Positions 49,567-60,781 of a stretch of DNA of 64,000 nucleotides are shown here, in pieces (the first letter of the stretch is position 1; every line of letters starts with the position of its first letter). The stretch lies in contig NC_081408.1 of the NCBI RefSeq assembly GCF_030272615.1, positions 622,042,476 through 622,106,475 on the forward strand. Direction: 5' to 3'. The stretch comes from Cryptomeria japonica. Lineage: Eukaryota > Streptophyta > Pinopsida > Cupressales > Cupressaceae. The notes under the pieces were generated by a model. It had not been told where the DNA came from, searched no databases, and saw nothing but the letters and a program-made list of their open reading frames with translations. The position numbers and the translations under genes were made by a program.

Positions 49567-50055
49567 CGACAGGACTTACACTACCGGCCAAGGGAACATT
49601 TGGTCTTGCCGATAGCCTCATAGGCTATCGATAAGACATACACCGATGCAGACCTAATGTATCAGAGGGAGTTACACCAATGAGAAAGTCATTGGGGAAG
49701 GTCATTCACATCACCAAAACAATTTTCTAGTTATCTCGATGCCCGATAAAATTATCAGAGAGACATACCCCAAAAAACACTATACCGATGGCGACAAAGA
49801 GAGAAATTACATTGAGGAGACCTAAGCCAATGAGTCATTATTATATCAGATTTTAAAAGTGAGAAAAGTGTTCCTATTTAATTCTCACAATAGGCTCACA
49901 AGCAACAAATAAATAGAATGATATTCATTCCTAGTTGAACGCTGAATGCAATTGATTGAAGTTTCTTAGCTTTGAGTCCTTTCGGTAGGCAGTGTTAATC
50001 AACAAAGATTGGAGCTTTCAGACTAGGTCAAAGATAAGGATTTTCAGTTGTAGAG
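49567..50055. other. Spacer with ccgatg-rich repeats and leader of the plus-strand ORF
   Basis: 49,590-49,840 is rich in degenerate ccgatg, atcgat and caccaatgag units, possibly the 5' part of the coiled-coil ORF in decayed form. 49,850-50,055 resembles an untranslated leader before the ATG at 50056. No domain is seen. Confidence 0.35.
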
Positions 50056-52787
50056 ATGGAATCATCTAGCTTGACTGGAAGAAAGAGGATAATGAAGAGT
50101 ACAGAATCAAAGGCTAAAATTCTTAAGATGGGGGAGGATGTCCCTACTAGGAAATTGATTCAGGATATGATAGACAAAATGCAAGCACCCAGGCCAAAAT
50201 CCAGGAGGTCAAAGAAACATTTGTCAGGAAGGGACCAATTGGAGGATAAGTACAAGAATGTTGGGGACATATGGACAAAGGTGATGGGCTATAAGATATT
50301 CCTGTTTCATTATTTAAGAAGGAATCAGAAAATACCCCTCTGCAACCCATGGTAAACTAACTTAGGAAAGCTAATTGTTCCTAATTTTTTTATAGATTTC
50401 AAAGTTTTGGAGATCTTGGTTAGAAATTATGACCCAGTGGAAATATGTATTCGGGTCCCAGGCATGGATGTATTCATAAGGTTTTCTGAAGGTAATATTA
50501 GTGAAGTATTCAATCTGGAGACTAGTTTTGACATGCCATTGTCTTTTGGAGAATTGAAAGAAGAATAAAGGCAAATGGATACTACATATTTGGGAGGGAA
50601 GTTGGCCATTCATAGGAAAGAGCCGGGATTCTTATAGAATAGGATGGGCCGCCTTTCAACATTGACCTCTTTAGACACTATTTGCAATATACTTACATGT
50701 CTTGCAGGCAATTGGGAGGTGTGGAGGTTCCTGATTTAATGAACACTGGACGTATGGTCTTGGCCTCTAATATTCAGATGTATGAACCCAGGCCTTTTGA
50801 TTATGCTTCCTACTTGGTAAATAAAATACATGAGGGTTTTCTCGATCTTCAAGGAAATCCAAGCCCTCATTTCAAATTTGATTCATTGTTGATTCACATT
50901 GTGTTGTTTTACAGACGTTTTCGGGGAATGTGGCCCAAAGAACTAATTTTGCATAATAGAAACAAAGAAGGTGAAGAGAAACCAGTATAGTTATGGACTT
51001 CCATTTGGGACTCTCATTTCATGAGGTCCAATTATATTAAATTTGAGGAATGGATAGTTAAGCCTATTTGCAGAATATATGGTGTCCCATGTGATTATTC
51101 TATTTCAGATGAAATCAAAGCTTTTTGAGACCAAAAGAATTTGATAGTAGAAAGATAGTAGACCATAATTTGGGTGATTGGTTTAAAAATAAAGACTTCA
51201 CATGCTTTCAAATTTATGGGTTCAAAGGAACCCCATATATGCTACCAAAGTGTGTTCCTGACAGAAATGCCTATTTGGAAATCATGAGCCAGTTGAGTGT
51301 TTCCAATGTGAAACACTTTGCAGATCTGTGTAAGCAATCTTTTCTAATAGGTACTCTTAGTTTTGGGGATTTTACAATTGTTTCTATTAAAGCCTATGAA
51401 ATTATTGATATAAATTTGATAGAAGAATATAGTTTGTTTGAGCACTATCCAAGAAAAAACTATGACCCAGAGGGGTATTCATTCCTGCAAAAAAAAGAAA
51501 AATATGGGTGATTATCCTCATATTGGTTTGCAGGCAGAGGATGTATTTAGAAACATGGAGGAAGTGGAAGCCCAGGTTGTCATCGATGATTTAAATATGC
51601 AATTGGAAGAAAGAAGGCAAAATCTAAGGGAGATGGACTCTAAGGAAGAAGAAGAAACTACAGAAAATGAGACTGAGGATGTTGAGTTTGTTTCAAGGTC
51701 ACAAGAAAAGGAAGTATAACATACACAAAACGAGGATGATCAAATTATGGCCACATTGGAAATTAACCAAGATGTGAGGTTGGAGGAGCATACTTCTTTT
51801 GTGTCCAATGATGTATTTGTTAAATCAAAAGAATTTAAAACTTTTCTTTATAATTTTAAAGGTAAAAGGCTGAGAGAGTCAATCCCTAATGTGACCCCTA
51901 AAAAATGAGGCTGAATTGAAAAGGAGGTTAAGAGAAGACATTGATGCAGAATTGTCAACAATGAATCCTCAAAAGGGAAAACAATGATTATCAGAGCTGG
52001 AATAATAATTTTTCCAGATGGGATATGAGTTCCTCATTTATCTTTGATAGTTTACTTCATTCTAAATATAAAGATTTCAAATTGGATATTCAGGGAGTGA
52101 ATGATTTTTTTTATTGGTTCTAGATTTGACCAAGATGAAGAAGCTTTGTTGTTGTGGGCTTTGTACCTACCAAACAAAAGGCCAAAAATCATTGATGTTG
52201 ACAAGGCATTTGGTCACATGATGAAGGTAAAAGTTGGTGAGATTGATCCTATTGTCTCTACAGACATTGGAGTGGATAACTCAAAGTTTAATAGAGCATA
52301 GGTGGAAAGAGTGGTCCGAGAGAGAGATCAATACAAAGCTATGTACGAAGAAGTCCTCAGAATAGTTGTTCAAACTGTTCTCCTATTGCCTTCCCCAGAT
52401 AGCTCAAGATGGAAGAAGAAATGTGAAGAATTACAACAGGAGAATCAAAGGATTCTCAAAAAAATGCAAAATGTTAGATATGATACTGCTTCCTTTTTAT
52501 TAAATAAAAGATTTGAAAAATTAAAGGGTTATCTAGAGGAGTTCTGGACTATTTTCCAAAAGAACATGGACAATGTTGTGTCTCATAATAGGATCAAGAA
52601 TAGGTTGGGTGTGAGGTTACATGAGAAAACTTTGGAAGGAACAGATGCAAAAGAGATTGATAAAATCAACAGGCTCCTAGCAAAACATGATGAATTTGAC
52701 GCCCAATTGCAATCAAAATTTGATGAATGCAAGGACACGGTTAAACATGGAATTCCTGCATTAGTTTATCAGAGAGGGGAAATTTAG
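50056..52787 (+). pseudogene. Long decayed ORF of unknown family with C-terminal coiled coil
   Basis: About 900 codons on the plus strand read in three frames with several stops. The start at 50056 is MESSSLTGRKRIMKS, then a basic stretch. Next come FKVLEILVRNYDP and GNISEVFNLE (50400-50520), GGVEVPDLMNTGRMVLAS and LLIHIVLFYRRFRGMWPKEL (50690-50950), LWTSIWDSHFMRSNYIKFEEW (51000-51060), and KGTPYMLPKCVPDRNAYLEI (51125-51511). A very acidic Glu-rich linker (51560-51720) and a charged coiled coil (52302-52787, RWKKKCEELQQENQRILKK) end it. I do not recognise a catalytic motif. The plan (globular N-half, acidic linker, coiled coil) is similar in outline to the PMD ORF at 663-2510 and to the LINE-borne ORF at 57974-59560, but homology is not shown. 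Confidence 0.55.
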
Positions 52788-53621
52788 GATAAAGATAAAT
52801 GGAATTCTAAATGTCAAAGTCTTCTTAATGTTGCCCTTAATTCTTCCCGGATGGATGAGATTGATTTAAAGGAGACCACAACACAATGGAGCGGCTTATC
52901 ATTTGGAAATCATTGTTTGAGATGTCATCTTTGATGTAGATACTATCAAATCAGAGAAATATTTGGAGCATATTCAAAAGTGTGGTCAAGTTCTGGGCAG
53001 TTAACCCTTGTGTTTAATGATTCAAACTGTGGTTCTTTAAGAGCTTTATGTAATATTTTTTGTGTCAGTTGTCAGTTAGGTTAGTTAGTTTGTAATTAGG
53101 TTTTAGTTAGTTTGAGTCTTAATGAAAGGGTATGCCCTTTCACTTTCAAACATAATTCTTATTTATATATATGTAGAATTTCTTTAGAGAATGGACAAAA
53201 GAAAAGTTATTATCATCTTTGAAGACATTTTTAATGCAATACTTTGAGTTTTATTTTTTGAAAATGCTACACTGTTGAAGTATATTATCAGTTGATTCTC
53301 TCATATTCTCTATTTTATATGAAGATCAGATGTTTTATTTATCTTTGATGACATCTATTTTTTCAACCATTTGATTAGTTCCTTTGTTATTATCATCTTT
53401 GAAGACATTTTTGATGCAATACTTTGAGTTTTACTTTTTGAAATGCTACATTGTTGAAGTATATTATCAGTTGATTCTCTCATGTTCTCTATTTTATATG
53501 AAGATCAGATGTTTTATTTATCTTTGATGATATCTATTTTTTCAACCATTTGATTAGTTCCTTGAGATCAATCTATTTTCTTTAGATTGCTTCAATGTGC
53601 TTTCTTATGTTTTTATGATTT
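52788..53621. other. 3' flank of the unknown ORF
   Basis: The first part (52788-52950) may be decayed coding sequence. 53040-53160 contains gttagttaggtt-type repeats and taatgaaagggtatgcccttt, wording that resembles the LTR or 3' UTR of a retroelement. A 180-bp tandem duplication follows (listed separately). Confidence 0.35.
53206..53563 (+). repeat. 180-bp tandem duplication, two copies
   Basis: 53206-53385 and 53386-53563 both start gttattatcatctttgaag and end gattagttcctt. They differ by a few substitutions and small deletions only, which points to a fairly recent local duplication. Confidence 0.92.
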
Positions 53622-53649
53622 GAAGTTGTAGTCACATAAATCTGTCCAC

Positions 53650-54720
53650 TTAATTAAATGAATACTTAGTATTTATTTGATTATTTAACCATCAATTAAT
53701 GAATTAATTAAATTAATATTTAATTAATTCATCTTAACCCTATTCTCCTATTAATTAAATAAATTATTCAATTTATTTGATTTAATTCACTTAACCAAAT
53801 TCAGACCATTAATTAAATAAATAAATCATATTTATTTAATTAAATCTTCTCTCACATTTAAATAAATTAATATTTATTTAAAACCCCCAAAATCCCACCT
53901 CTCACATTTAAATAAATAAATCATTTATTTAAAATCACCTTTATCCTCCACCCACTTGCATTTTCCTACAAATACAAGTTGCACAATTATTTTAAATAAA
54001 TAATTTATTTAAATCACCTTTATCCTCCACCCACTTGTATTTTCCTACAAAAGCAAGTTGCACAACTATTTTAAATAAATTATTTATTTAAAATCCTATT
54101 TATCCTCACCCACTTGAAACCTTTAATGGTTTCCCTTAAAGTATTCAAACTTGATGGCTTTAAAGTCTTCAAACTTGATGGCTTCCTTCTATAATCTTCT
54201 TAAAACTTTAATGGTTTTCCTTAAAGTCTTCAAGCCTTTAATGGTTTCCCTCAAAGTCTTCAAGCATTTTAAATGCTTTATCTTCTTTTTCTCATTTAAA
54301 TAAATTAATATTTATTTGAATATTTATCCAAATGCAAATTACACCATTTAATTGAAATAAATGATTTTATTTTAATTGAAAATACCAAAATTTCTCCCAC
54401 TTGCATTTTCCTACAAAATCCACTTGTATGCCTAAACCCCTTCTAGATTCTTCTAAACCCTTCCTAATTAGCCTAATCCATCCCCTAAATATTGTCACAT
54501 TCCTAAGCAAATTGGAGTCACTTCTCAAAGACTCCAAAGTCTTTGAAAAGCAATTAATGCTTTGTGTGTTCAACAAATTAACCCTCAAAGTCTTGGATAA
54601 CCTTTGAAAGCTTCCAACCTTCAACCACTAAATGGCTCAAAGTCTTTGATAACCATTGAAGGCTTTCAACCTTCAACCACTTAATCCCCAAAGTCTCCAA
54701 TAACCATTAATGGTTACCTC
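53650..54720. repeat. U3 subrepeats of the 53627-55486 solo LTR
   Basis: Three kinds of tandem units follow one another. The first are AT-rich self-complementary atttaaataaat units. The second are two copies of an ~82-bp unit (53932-54013 and 54014-54095) with cacccacttg and tttcctacaaa. The third are shorter aaagtcttcaa and aaccattga units up to 54720. Such arrays are common in LTR enhancers. Confidence 0.75.
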
Positions 54721-55075
54721 AAACCCTCCCACATGGTTAAAACATTTGTTTTGACTCAACCTCTACCCAACCCAAGGGTCTCATCAAGCCTTTAATGCTT
54801 TGACCATGATTATCTCTTAATCATTTGCACAAAGGTTTATCCTTGCATTAACTCCTAATCCAGTGGGTAATCCTAATTTAGACTTGACCCTTAGCCTCTA
54901 GATAACCATGAAGTCTTCTCAGGCCTTTAATGCCTCCAACCTCTTCTCTCAACCCAATCCTATGTTGACACTTGTCACCAGTTTATTGGTGCCAATTGTG
55001 CACATGGATCCCCAACTTTCAAACTTGGCCCTTGATTAAACCATTCAATCTTAACCCTTCATTTCCCCATTTCTT

Positions 55076-55085
55076 CTATAAATAG
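55076..55085 (+). promoter_or_regulatory. TATA box of solo LTR
   Basis: The string ctataaatag is a canonical plant TATA box. It is followed 30-40 bp later by aagaaggagaagc, a usual type of LTR transcription start environment. Confidence 0.7.
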
Positions 55086-55491
55086 AACCCTTCTCCTCAA
55101 GCAAAGAAGGAGAAGCATTTTAGAGTATTGTTGTTATACTGGCATTAGCATAGAGCTTTTTCATAGCATCACTATCTACTCTTGCATAGTATTTGCTTAT
55201 CATATTCAACTATCTTGAATCTCCATATGGCATCCATGGCTAGTGCTAAAAGCTGAGAGCTACACTCATTTGGGACTTGGAGAGGAGAGGAACAAGGGAG
55301 GAGCAACTATGAGCATCTTGATTAGCTATTTCATTCTATGTTTATATGCTTTCTATTTCATGCTTAATATCTCTCTTGATATGCCTGTTTAGGATAATCT
55401 TTTGTTGCTAACACTAACGTTTGTTTCTTGTGCTCTTGTGTGTGTTGCCATCAAACAGATTTTCTAATCCTTTTTGCAGAGCATCAGAAGT

Positions 55492-56469
55492 AAATTGCAG
55501 TTTGAGTATCACTGTGGAAGATTGGTTGTCAAGTTCCATTCTATCATGTTTGTCTTTCAAAGAAAATTTAAAAACAACAAGACTAAATGTAACCTTTTAT
55601 TTTGGTTATAATTCATATAGATGCCCTTGAAGTGATAGTCTTGTTCAAGAGCAAGTTAAAACCGTCTCCCAGGTTATACCTAGAATTAATTAATTAAATC
55701 AATAAGAAGTCTATAAGGGGTGAAGGCACTGGTCTGATTATGATTTTGAAGTGGTTAATCAAGTATTTCCAAAAGTGAGATTTATATTTATAGTTTATCA
55801 ATAAAGCAATTTCTATTTCGAGGTAGTTGTATTCAAGTAAATAAGTCATAATTTCCAGCACTTGTTTGATTGTGATAAGAAGTGTAATTTGATAAATATC
55901 CAGATTTATTTTCCATCTGGAGAAGATCATGAATTTTTAAATTTTCTATAGAAAAGCCTTAGGTTCAAGGTACATGTTCACCCGCCTAGGTCTAGCGAAG
56001 CCTGAAGTGCAGGGGAACTTGATCAAAGTGATTGTTATTGTTTGTTGGCCAGAACTGATTTGAAACCACTAAGAGAAGTGGAAAAACTCTTTGGTTTCCA
56101 ATTTGTGGTTTTGGGAACCAACAAAACCTTTATTTTTAATATTTATTCAATTCATTTTATATATTTAATAAAAAAAAAATTGAAAGACAAAAATTGCAAA
56201 TTTCCTTACTGAATTATGTTTTAATGTATTTAATCAATCATTGTAGTCTATGATCTAATAGAATCCACAATGGAAGGGATGTGAGGAACTGGTCTATTAA
56301 AAAAAGAGCTCTCTTTAAATTTGCGCTCTCATTTGAATTGGACTATTGTAATTGATATGCCACTTACCAACCACCTCTTAATTCTATACTTTACTTAGGA
56401 AGAGAACCTTTCATAGAATATTTCATATGACCGTTGTTCTTACAAGAGTTATTTCCCATTTCTATGTCA
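55492..56469. other. Unassigned sequence right of the solo LTR
   Basis: No ORF with a domain. 55970-56130 (gttcacccgcctaggtc, then aactctttggtttccaa and ttgggaaccaaca) looks like the end of an older LTR or a spliced-gene remnant, but I could not find its partner. Confidence 0.3.
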
Positions 56470-56880
56470 CCTTTTCCTCTCACTCATGCCCACTCTATCT
56501 CTAACTCACTATCTCCACCTCCTCCTCTCTATCTATATCTCTACATCTCTACATCTCTTTCTTATTAACTCCATGAATCTTTCTCTATATTTATCTTTCT
56601 CTATTGTCTCCCCTCTTTTCTATCTCTTTGTATCCATATATCTTTGGCTTTGTCTACCTCTCTCTATCCATCTATATCTTCATTTATATCACTCCCTCTC
56701 TCTTTAGAATTAACTTCATCTCTCCTAATCTATATCTTTATCTCTATTTATCTCTCTCTCCCCTTACTATATATCTTTATTATCTCTACCTCTTTTGTTT
56801 GGTCCATCTATCATGATCTATATCTCTTTCTCTCCATCTCTTTCTCACTCCGCTATATCTCTTTGTATCCATCTCTCTCT

Positions 56881-56932
<52 letters not shown>

Positions 56933-57350
56933 ATCTATCTATCTATCTATCTCTCCATTCCTCTTTATCTATCCTTATCTCACTCTATCTATATCACTTC
57001 CTCTATCTCTCTTATTCATTCTATTTTTTCTTCCATCTCTCGTACTTTGTATCTTTATCACTCCTCTATCTCTATTTCTCTCTCTATATCCCTCTCACTC
57101 CTCTCTATATCTCTTTCTATCCATATCTTTCTCTATCTTTATCTCGCTATCTCTTCCTATCTCTCTATATCTCTTCCTCTCTCCCTATCCATCTTCCTCT
57201 CTATATATTGAGCTATCTCCCCTTCTCCCCTTCTCTCCCCCTCTCTATATATTGATCTATGCCTCTCTCCTCCATATCAACCTTTATCTTCTCACCCCAT
57301 CTCTCTCTCACTCTTCCTAAATCTATTTCTCCCTCTCTATGTCTATTGCA
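56470..57350. repeat. Pyrimidine (CT/TCTA) tract, nearly 0.9 kb
   Basis: The plus strand is almost purely C/T with interspersed A. It is built of ctct, tcta and ctatctctc units, including a pure (TC)n run at about 56881-56920 and (TCTA)n at 56928-56952. The leucine/serine/tyrosine-rich ORFs read from it are artefacts. Long polypyrimidine tracts may adopt triplex DNA. Confidence 0.93.
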
Positions 57351-57726
57351 AACATAAAATGAGCTTGATTATCATTTTCAATCATCTTTGGATCCCTACA
57401 AGTGGATCCATAGTTGATTTAAAATTATCGCTTCTCCATTGAAACCTTTGTTGCACAAACAACATCATTTATTGAAGGGCCCACCAATTAACCTCATGTA
57501 CCACACACATGTATGCAAAACAATACATCAAATTTTTTCCTAATTAACCTTCAAAACCTTTTCGGTGTACCCATTGCACACCAAAAGTGCAATTGCTAGT
57601 CTTATATACATCTGATTTGAATGTCTTTGCACCTCATGAATGTTCATTCTTTTGCAAATTGACTATGTTGTACTCCCTAGTATCACTTACGATTATTACT
57701 CTTGATTATTATAAATGATGATTAAA
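57351..57726. other. Short unassigned spacer
   Basis: Nothing recognisable; it is AT-rich and ends at the LINE target-site duplication. Confidence 0.4.
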
Positions 57727-57740
57727 TTTTAATGATTATG
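57727..57740 (+). repeat. LINE A TSD, left copy
   Basis: The sequence ttttaatgattatg matches ttttaatgattgtg at 60768-60781 with one mismatch. These flank the LINE on its 3' and 5' sides respectively. Confidence 0.88.
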
Positions 57741-57973
57741 TTTTGATTAAGTAAAAGCAGGTATTTGAAAGGTACCCAAACCTTGTACAAGCCAGGAGAA
57801 TAGAATTGCAAGAAAGAAAAGTGCCTGATCACTTCAAAAAGACAAAAAGATCCCAGCGAGAGGGATAATCTTACATAACATATCATAAAAAACCAGAAAC
57901 AGACAACGAAAGGAAATCACAGTGACAACAAAAAGACAGAACCAAGGACCCCTGCAGAAATAGAGATAGAGAC

Positions 57974-59560
57974 CTAAATACTTTTCATGATTTCCTCAGC
58001 ATGAACAACTAGTTGTTTCATGTTGTTCGCTGAGGTCTTTAATTCCTCTAGCTCATGATCTTTGATGTTGCCCTTAATCTTTGTGTTAGCTCCGGTCCTC
58101 TTTTCATGACCCTTCTTGTCTGGCTGCTCTTTATCACCATCCTTCTCAGCATTGTTCTCAAACCTTTTGATTAGGATGTTCATGTTATCCACCGAGGCTT
58201 TGAGGATCTGAAAATTTTTGTCTGAAATCTTCTTAACATTGAGTTCCAGCCTGTCGATTCTACTGCCCAAGTTGTTCATTTTATTTTCCATTTCCTTTCT
58301 ATCTCCCACCTCATTAACCTTTTTTTCCATTGCTATGATTTTACCCACCATATATTCAATAGCTTCCGCATTGTACAGAACAACAACCAGTTCTTTAACA
58401 TGCTCTGCCAGGGGCTTATCACCAACCACAACTCTTGTGATAGCCTTCGTATCTGTCTTCAAACTATTGATATCCTTCACCATGGTAGCGATGGTCTCAC
58501 AGAAAGCTTTTATAGTATCATTATCACCATTACCACTTTTATCCCCTTTATCCTCCTTCTGTAAACTTGTGGTATTCAAAACCTCAATGTTGTCCATCAT
58601 CGGGTTAACCTCCCCTTCTTTATCCTGACCCTCATCCTTCTTGTTCTCTTTAGCATCCTCCTCAGAATCAACCAAAATATGGTTGATGTCTTTGTTGTTA
58701 CCCTTTTTAGTGTTCTTCTTCTGAATTTGCTTTCCAGTTGCTTTCCCTTTCTTTTCTTAAATAATTTTTTTCTCAAAGGATTCAATTTTAGACTCCGACA
58801 TGTCTGAATCCACCACAATCCTTTTCCTCTTAGCCTTATTCCTCCCTTTTTTGCTAGTCTCTTTCGATTCAAAGTTAAATCTGCTAGCTTCACTCTTCGT
58901 AGCCTCATCTCTTGCATTTTTGCCTTTAATAGGATTTTCAATGCACTTCCCCTTAAGCATTTTATAAACCGAGACCATAATCCCCTAGTGGAGGGCATGG
59001 TCGCCTTTAGGATCCTTCTGAACCTCCTTGATAGTATGGTCCATAGATCATGCAAGGTAATAAGGCAAGCTCACCTTTTCCCCATGGTGGAAATGGTTGA
59101 GCAAAACAAAGTGATGATCGTAGACTCTAGTAAACCTACCATCTAAAGTAATGTAGGCAATAGAAGCAAATAAAACAAACCTCCATGGCCTGCAAATCCT
59201 CTTTGGAGCATGCTAGGAGTTGTCGATTTTAATTATCTTTCTCCTCTCTTCGTTTATGACTGGAAACTTATCCACTGCTTTATCTGATATGCTGTGATCC
59301 CTGTAAAATTTCATTCCCTTAGTAGTCATCCCTGTGGCCTCACCAATGACCTCCTCATCAACATTCAGCATCTGGGATCCGACCAGGATTTTGCCATTTT
59401 TCCAGTTCTTGATGAAATAGCTGGTAATAGTGGGATCTTTCCCATTTAGCCGCTCCATGAAAATATTCAAACCTCCCTGCTGAAGGATATCCCAGACTTT
59501 GTTGTTCTTTCTCCAGTCAGAGCAAGAGGTGGGTTTGAATCTTTTCTTGTTACCTACCAT
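57974..59560 (-). pseudogene. ORF downstream of RNase H in LINE A, unknown family, charged with coiled coil
   Basis: One frame runs for 528 codons from ATG 59560 to the stop at 57974, broken by four stops only (59213-59215, two between 58979 and 59110, and 58757-58759). Each can be explained by a single C-to-T change. N-terminal part: WRKNNKVWDILQQGGL, FMERLNGKDPTI, VDEEVIGEATGM, KGMKFYRDHS. Middle: RPWRFVLFASIAYITLDGRF and VSLPYYLA. C-terminal half: Lys/Glu-rich with KKGRNKAKRKRI (possible nuclear signal), then a coiled coil (MENKMNNLGSRIDRLELNV) to the end. The frame is open upstream to about 59641. I do not recognise the family; Gag- or ORF1-like RNA binding is a guess. Confidence 0.7.
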
Positions 59561-59733
59561 TTTTTCAGCAATTTCCTTGAAATTCCTTCTCTCAGCTTGA
59601 TAATCTCTTCTTTGATTTCTACGGATGCCCTGTAAGAATGCTTAGAATCCGTGCTAGATAATTATGATAAGACACCTATATAAATGCTCATTACCTTCGA
59701 AATAACCCTGTATCGAAAAAGGTAGAAGAGGCA

Positions 59734-60476
59734 TTAGAAATAATGATTAAAAGTACCACGTTGCCTAGTCTGGCTCCGGTCCAGATTAAGCAGGGATTTC
59801 ATTTCACTTGCAATCTCACTTTCACCATGACTAGTAATGATGTCTTTTGATTGGCAAGCCAGGTTGGCAGCCCAATCAGCATAGGAATTGGCCTCCCTAT
59901 ACATGTGTGAAAACACACATTTCAATTTCTTCACTGATTTTCCTAGTTGCTTTAATAGCATTAGTAATTGACCAAGAAGGCGATAATTTCATATTTAAAC
60001 AATTGATTATGTTCAATGAGTCTCCTTCACGCCAAACTTTAGTGCATTTAGCTTCCTTAGCAAGGATAATCCCATGGTAAGCCGCCATAGCTTCGACAAC
60101 ATGATTTGTCTGATTTCCTATGGGAATAATTTTTTATGATTTTGCAAATTCCCCATTCATCCCTAAGGACCACTCCACATCCCGCAACACCCGGATTACC
60201 CTTTGAGGCACCATCAAAATTAATTTTCATCCATCCTTTGGGTAGACTGATCCATATCACACCCTCTCTAGGGTTGATCTGAAAGTGCTCTCGACCCTTT
60301 AATATCCACTTTTGGTAGATAAATTGATCATCCTTATCTTGAGGATTATCAATGCCTCCTATGATATTCATATTTTCCACTATATTTCTTTTTATTTTTT
60401 CAAACACAATTTTAGCCTTAGAAACCTTTTCTCTGAAAACTCTATCATTTCTCTCTTTCCATATACCCCAACACAT
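59734..60476 (-). pseudogene. LINE A RNase H domain
   Basis: The minus strand reads GWMKINFDGASKGNPGVAGCGV (about 60230-60165), with the first catalytic Asp in FDGAS. After a frameshift near 60090-60110 come AMAAYHGIILAKEAKC (preceded by the Glu), WREGDSLNIINCL (Asp) and VYREANSYADWAANLA (final Asp). This is the plant-type RNase H found at the end of many plant L1 ORF2 proteins. It ends at 59734. Confidence 0.9.
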
Positions 60477-60767
60477 ATGAGGTAAGGCAATTTTCCATAA
60501 TAAAGTTGTGGATTTATTCCTTGAAGGATGATGCCAAGAGTTGAAAACCTCCTAAATCGACTCAGGGAAACCCCAACTAATTTTGAAGTGGTCTAGAAAG
60601 CTTCCCCAGACATTAGTAGAGAAAGGGAAATGAAAGAGCATATGATTAATGGTCTCCTCATTTTTCTTACATAGAATACAAACACTAGGCATACTAATAC
60701 CTCTTTTTTTGATATTCTCAGTGGTTAGAATTTTATCTTGTAGGACTGTCCAGAAGAAAATGTTGAC
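60477..60767 (-). pseudogene. LINE A RT zinc-binding domain (zf-RVT), 5'-truncated
   Basis: The minus strand reads MPSVCILCKKNEETINHL, FSTNVWGSFLDHF and later HMCWGIWKERNDRVFREK (60430-60476). This is the C-x2-C...H-x4-5-C module and the W..WK.RN block that connects RT and RNase H in plant LINEs. The truncation point is the 5' end of the insertion. Confidence 0.85.
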
Positions 60768-60781
60768 TTTTAATGATTGTG
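60768..60781 (+). repeat. LINE A TSD, right copy
   Basis: The sequence ttttaatgattgtg; partner of 57727-57740. Confidence 0.88.

Larger units (their letters stand above)
53627..55486 (+). mobile_element. Solo LTR, 1.86 kb, plus strand
   Basis: It starts tgtagtcacataaatc and ends cagagcatca; gaagt flanks it on both sides (53622-53626 and 55487-55491). A TATA box ctataaatag lies at 55076-55085, leaving about 400 bp of R-U5. U3 (53650-54720) is filled with direct repeats: attaaataaat-type palindromic units, an ~82-bp unit with cctccacccacttg (53932-54095), a ~36-bp unit with ctttaatggtttccctt, and a ~60-bp unit with ctttgataaccattgaagg. No coding sequence is present. Confidence 0.72.
57741..60767 (-). 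mobile_element. LINE A: 5'-truncated L1-type LINE with an extra ORF after RNase H
   Basis: The insertion is bounded by a 14-bp TSD. On the minus strand it begins inside the RT zinc-binding domain (60767), continues with RNase H (to 59734), then a 528-codon ORF (59560-57974), a 3' UTR and an A-rich end (cttttacttaatcaaaa). Endonuclease and RT are missing because of 5' truncation, as is usual in target-primed integration. The 3' end resembles that of LINE B. The extra ORF lies inside the TSDs, so it moved with the LINE. Confidence 0.85.

Noticed and set aside
53640-54120. Centromeric satellite candidate (82-bp units)
   Set aside because: Only about two to three units and confined to U3 of a solo LTR.
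56486-57255. 203-aa and 138-aa Leu/Ser/Tyr-rich ORFs that look like membrane proteins
   Set aside because: Translations of the CT/TCTA pyrimidine tract; the low-complexity DNA accounts for the hydrophobicity.
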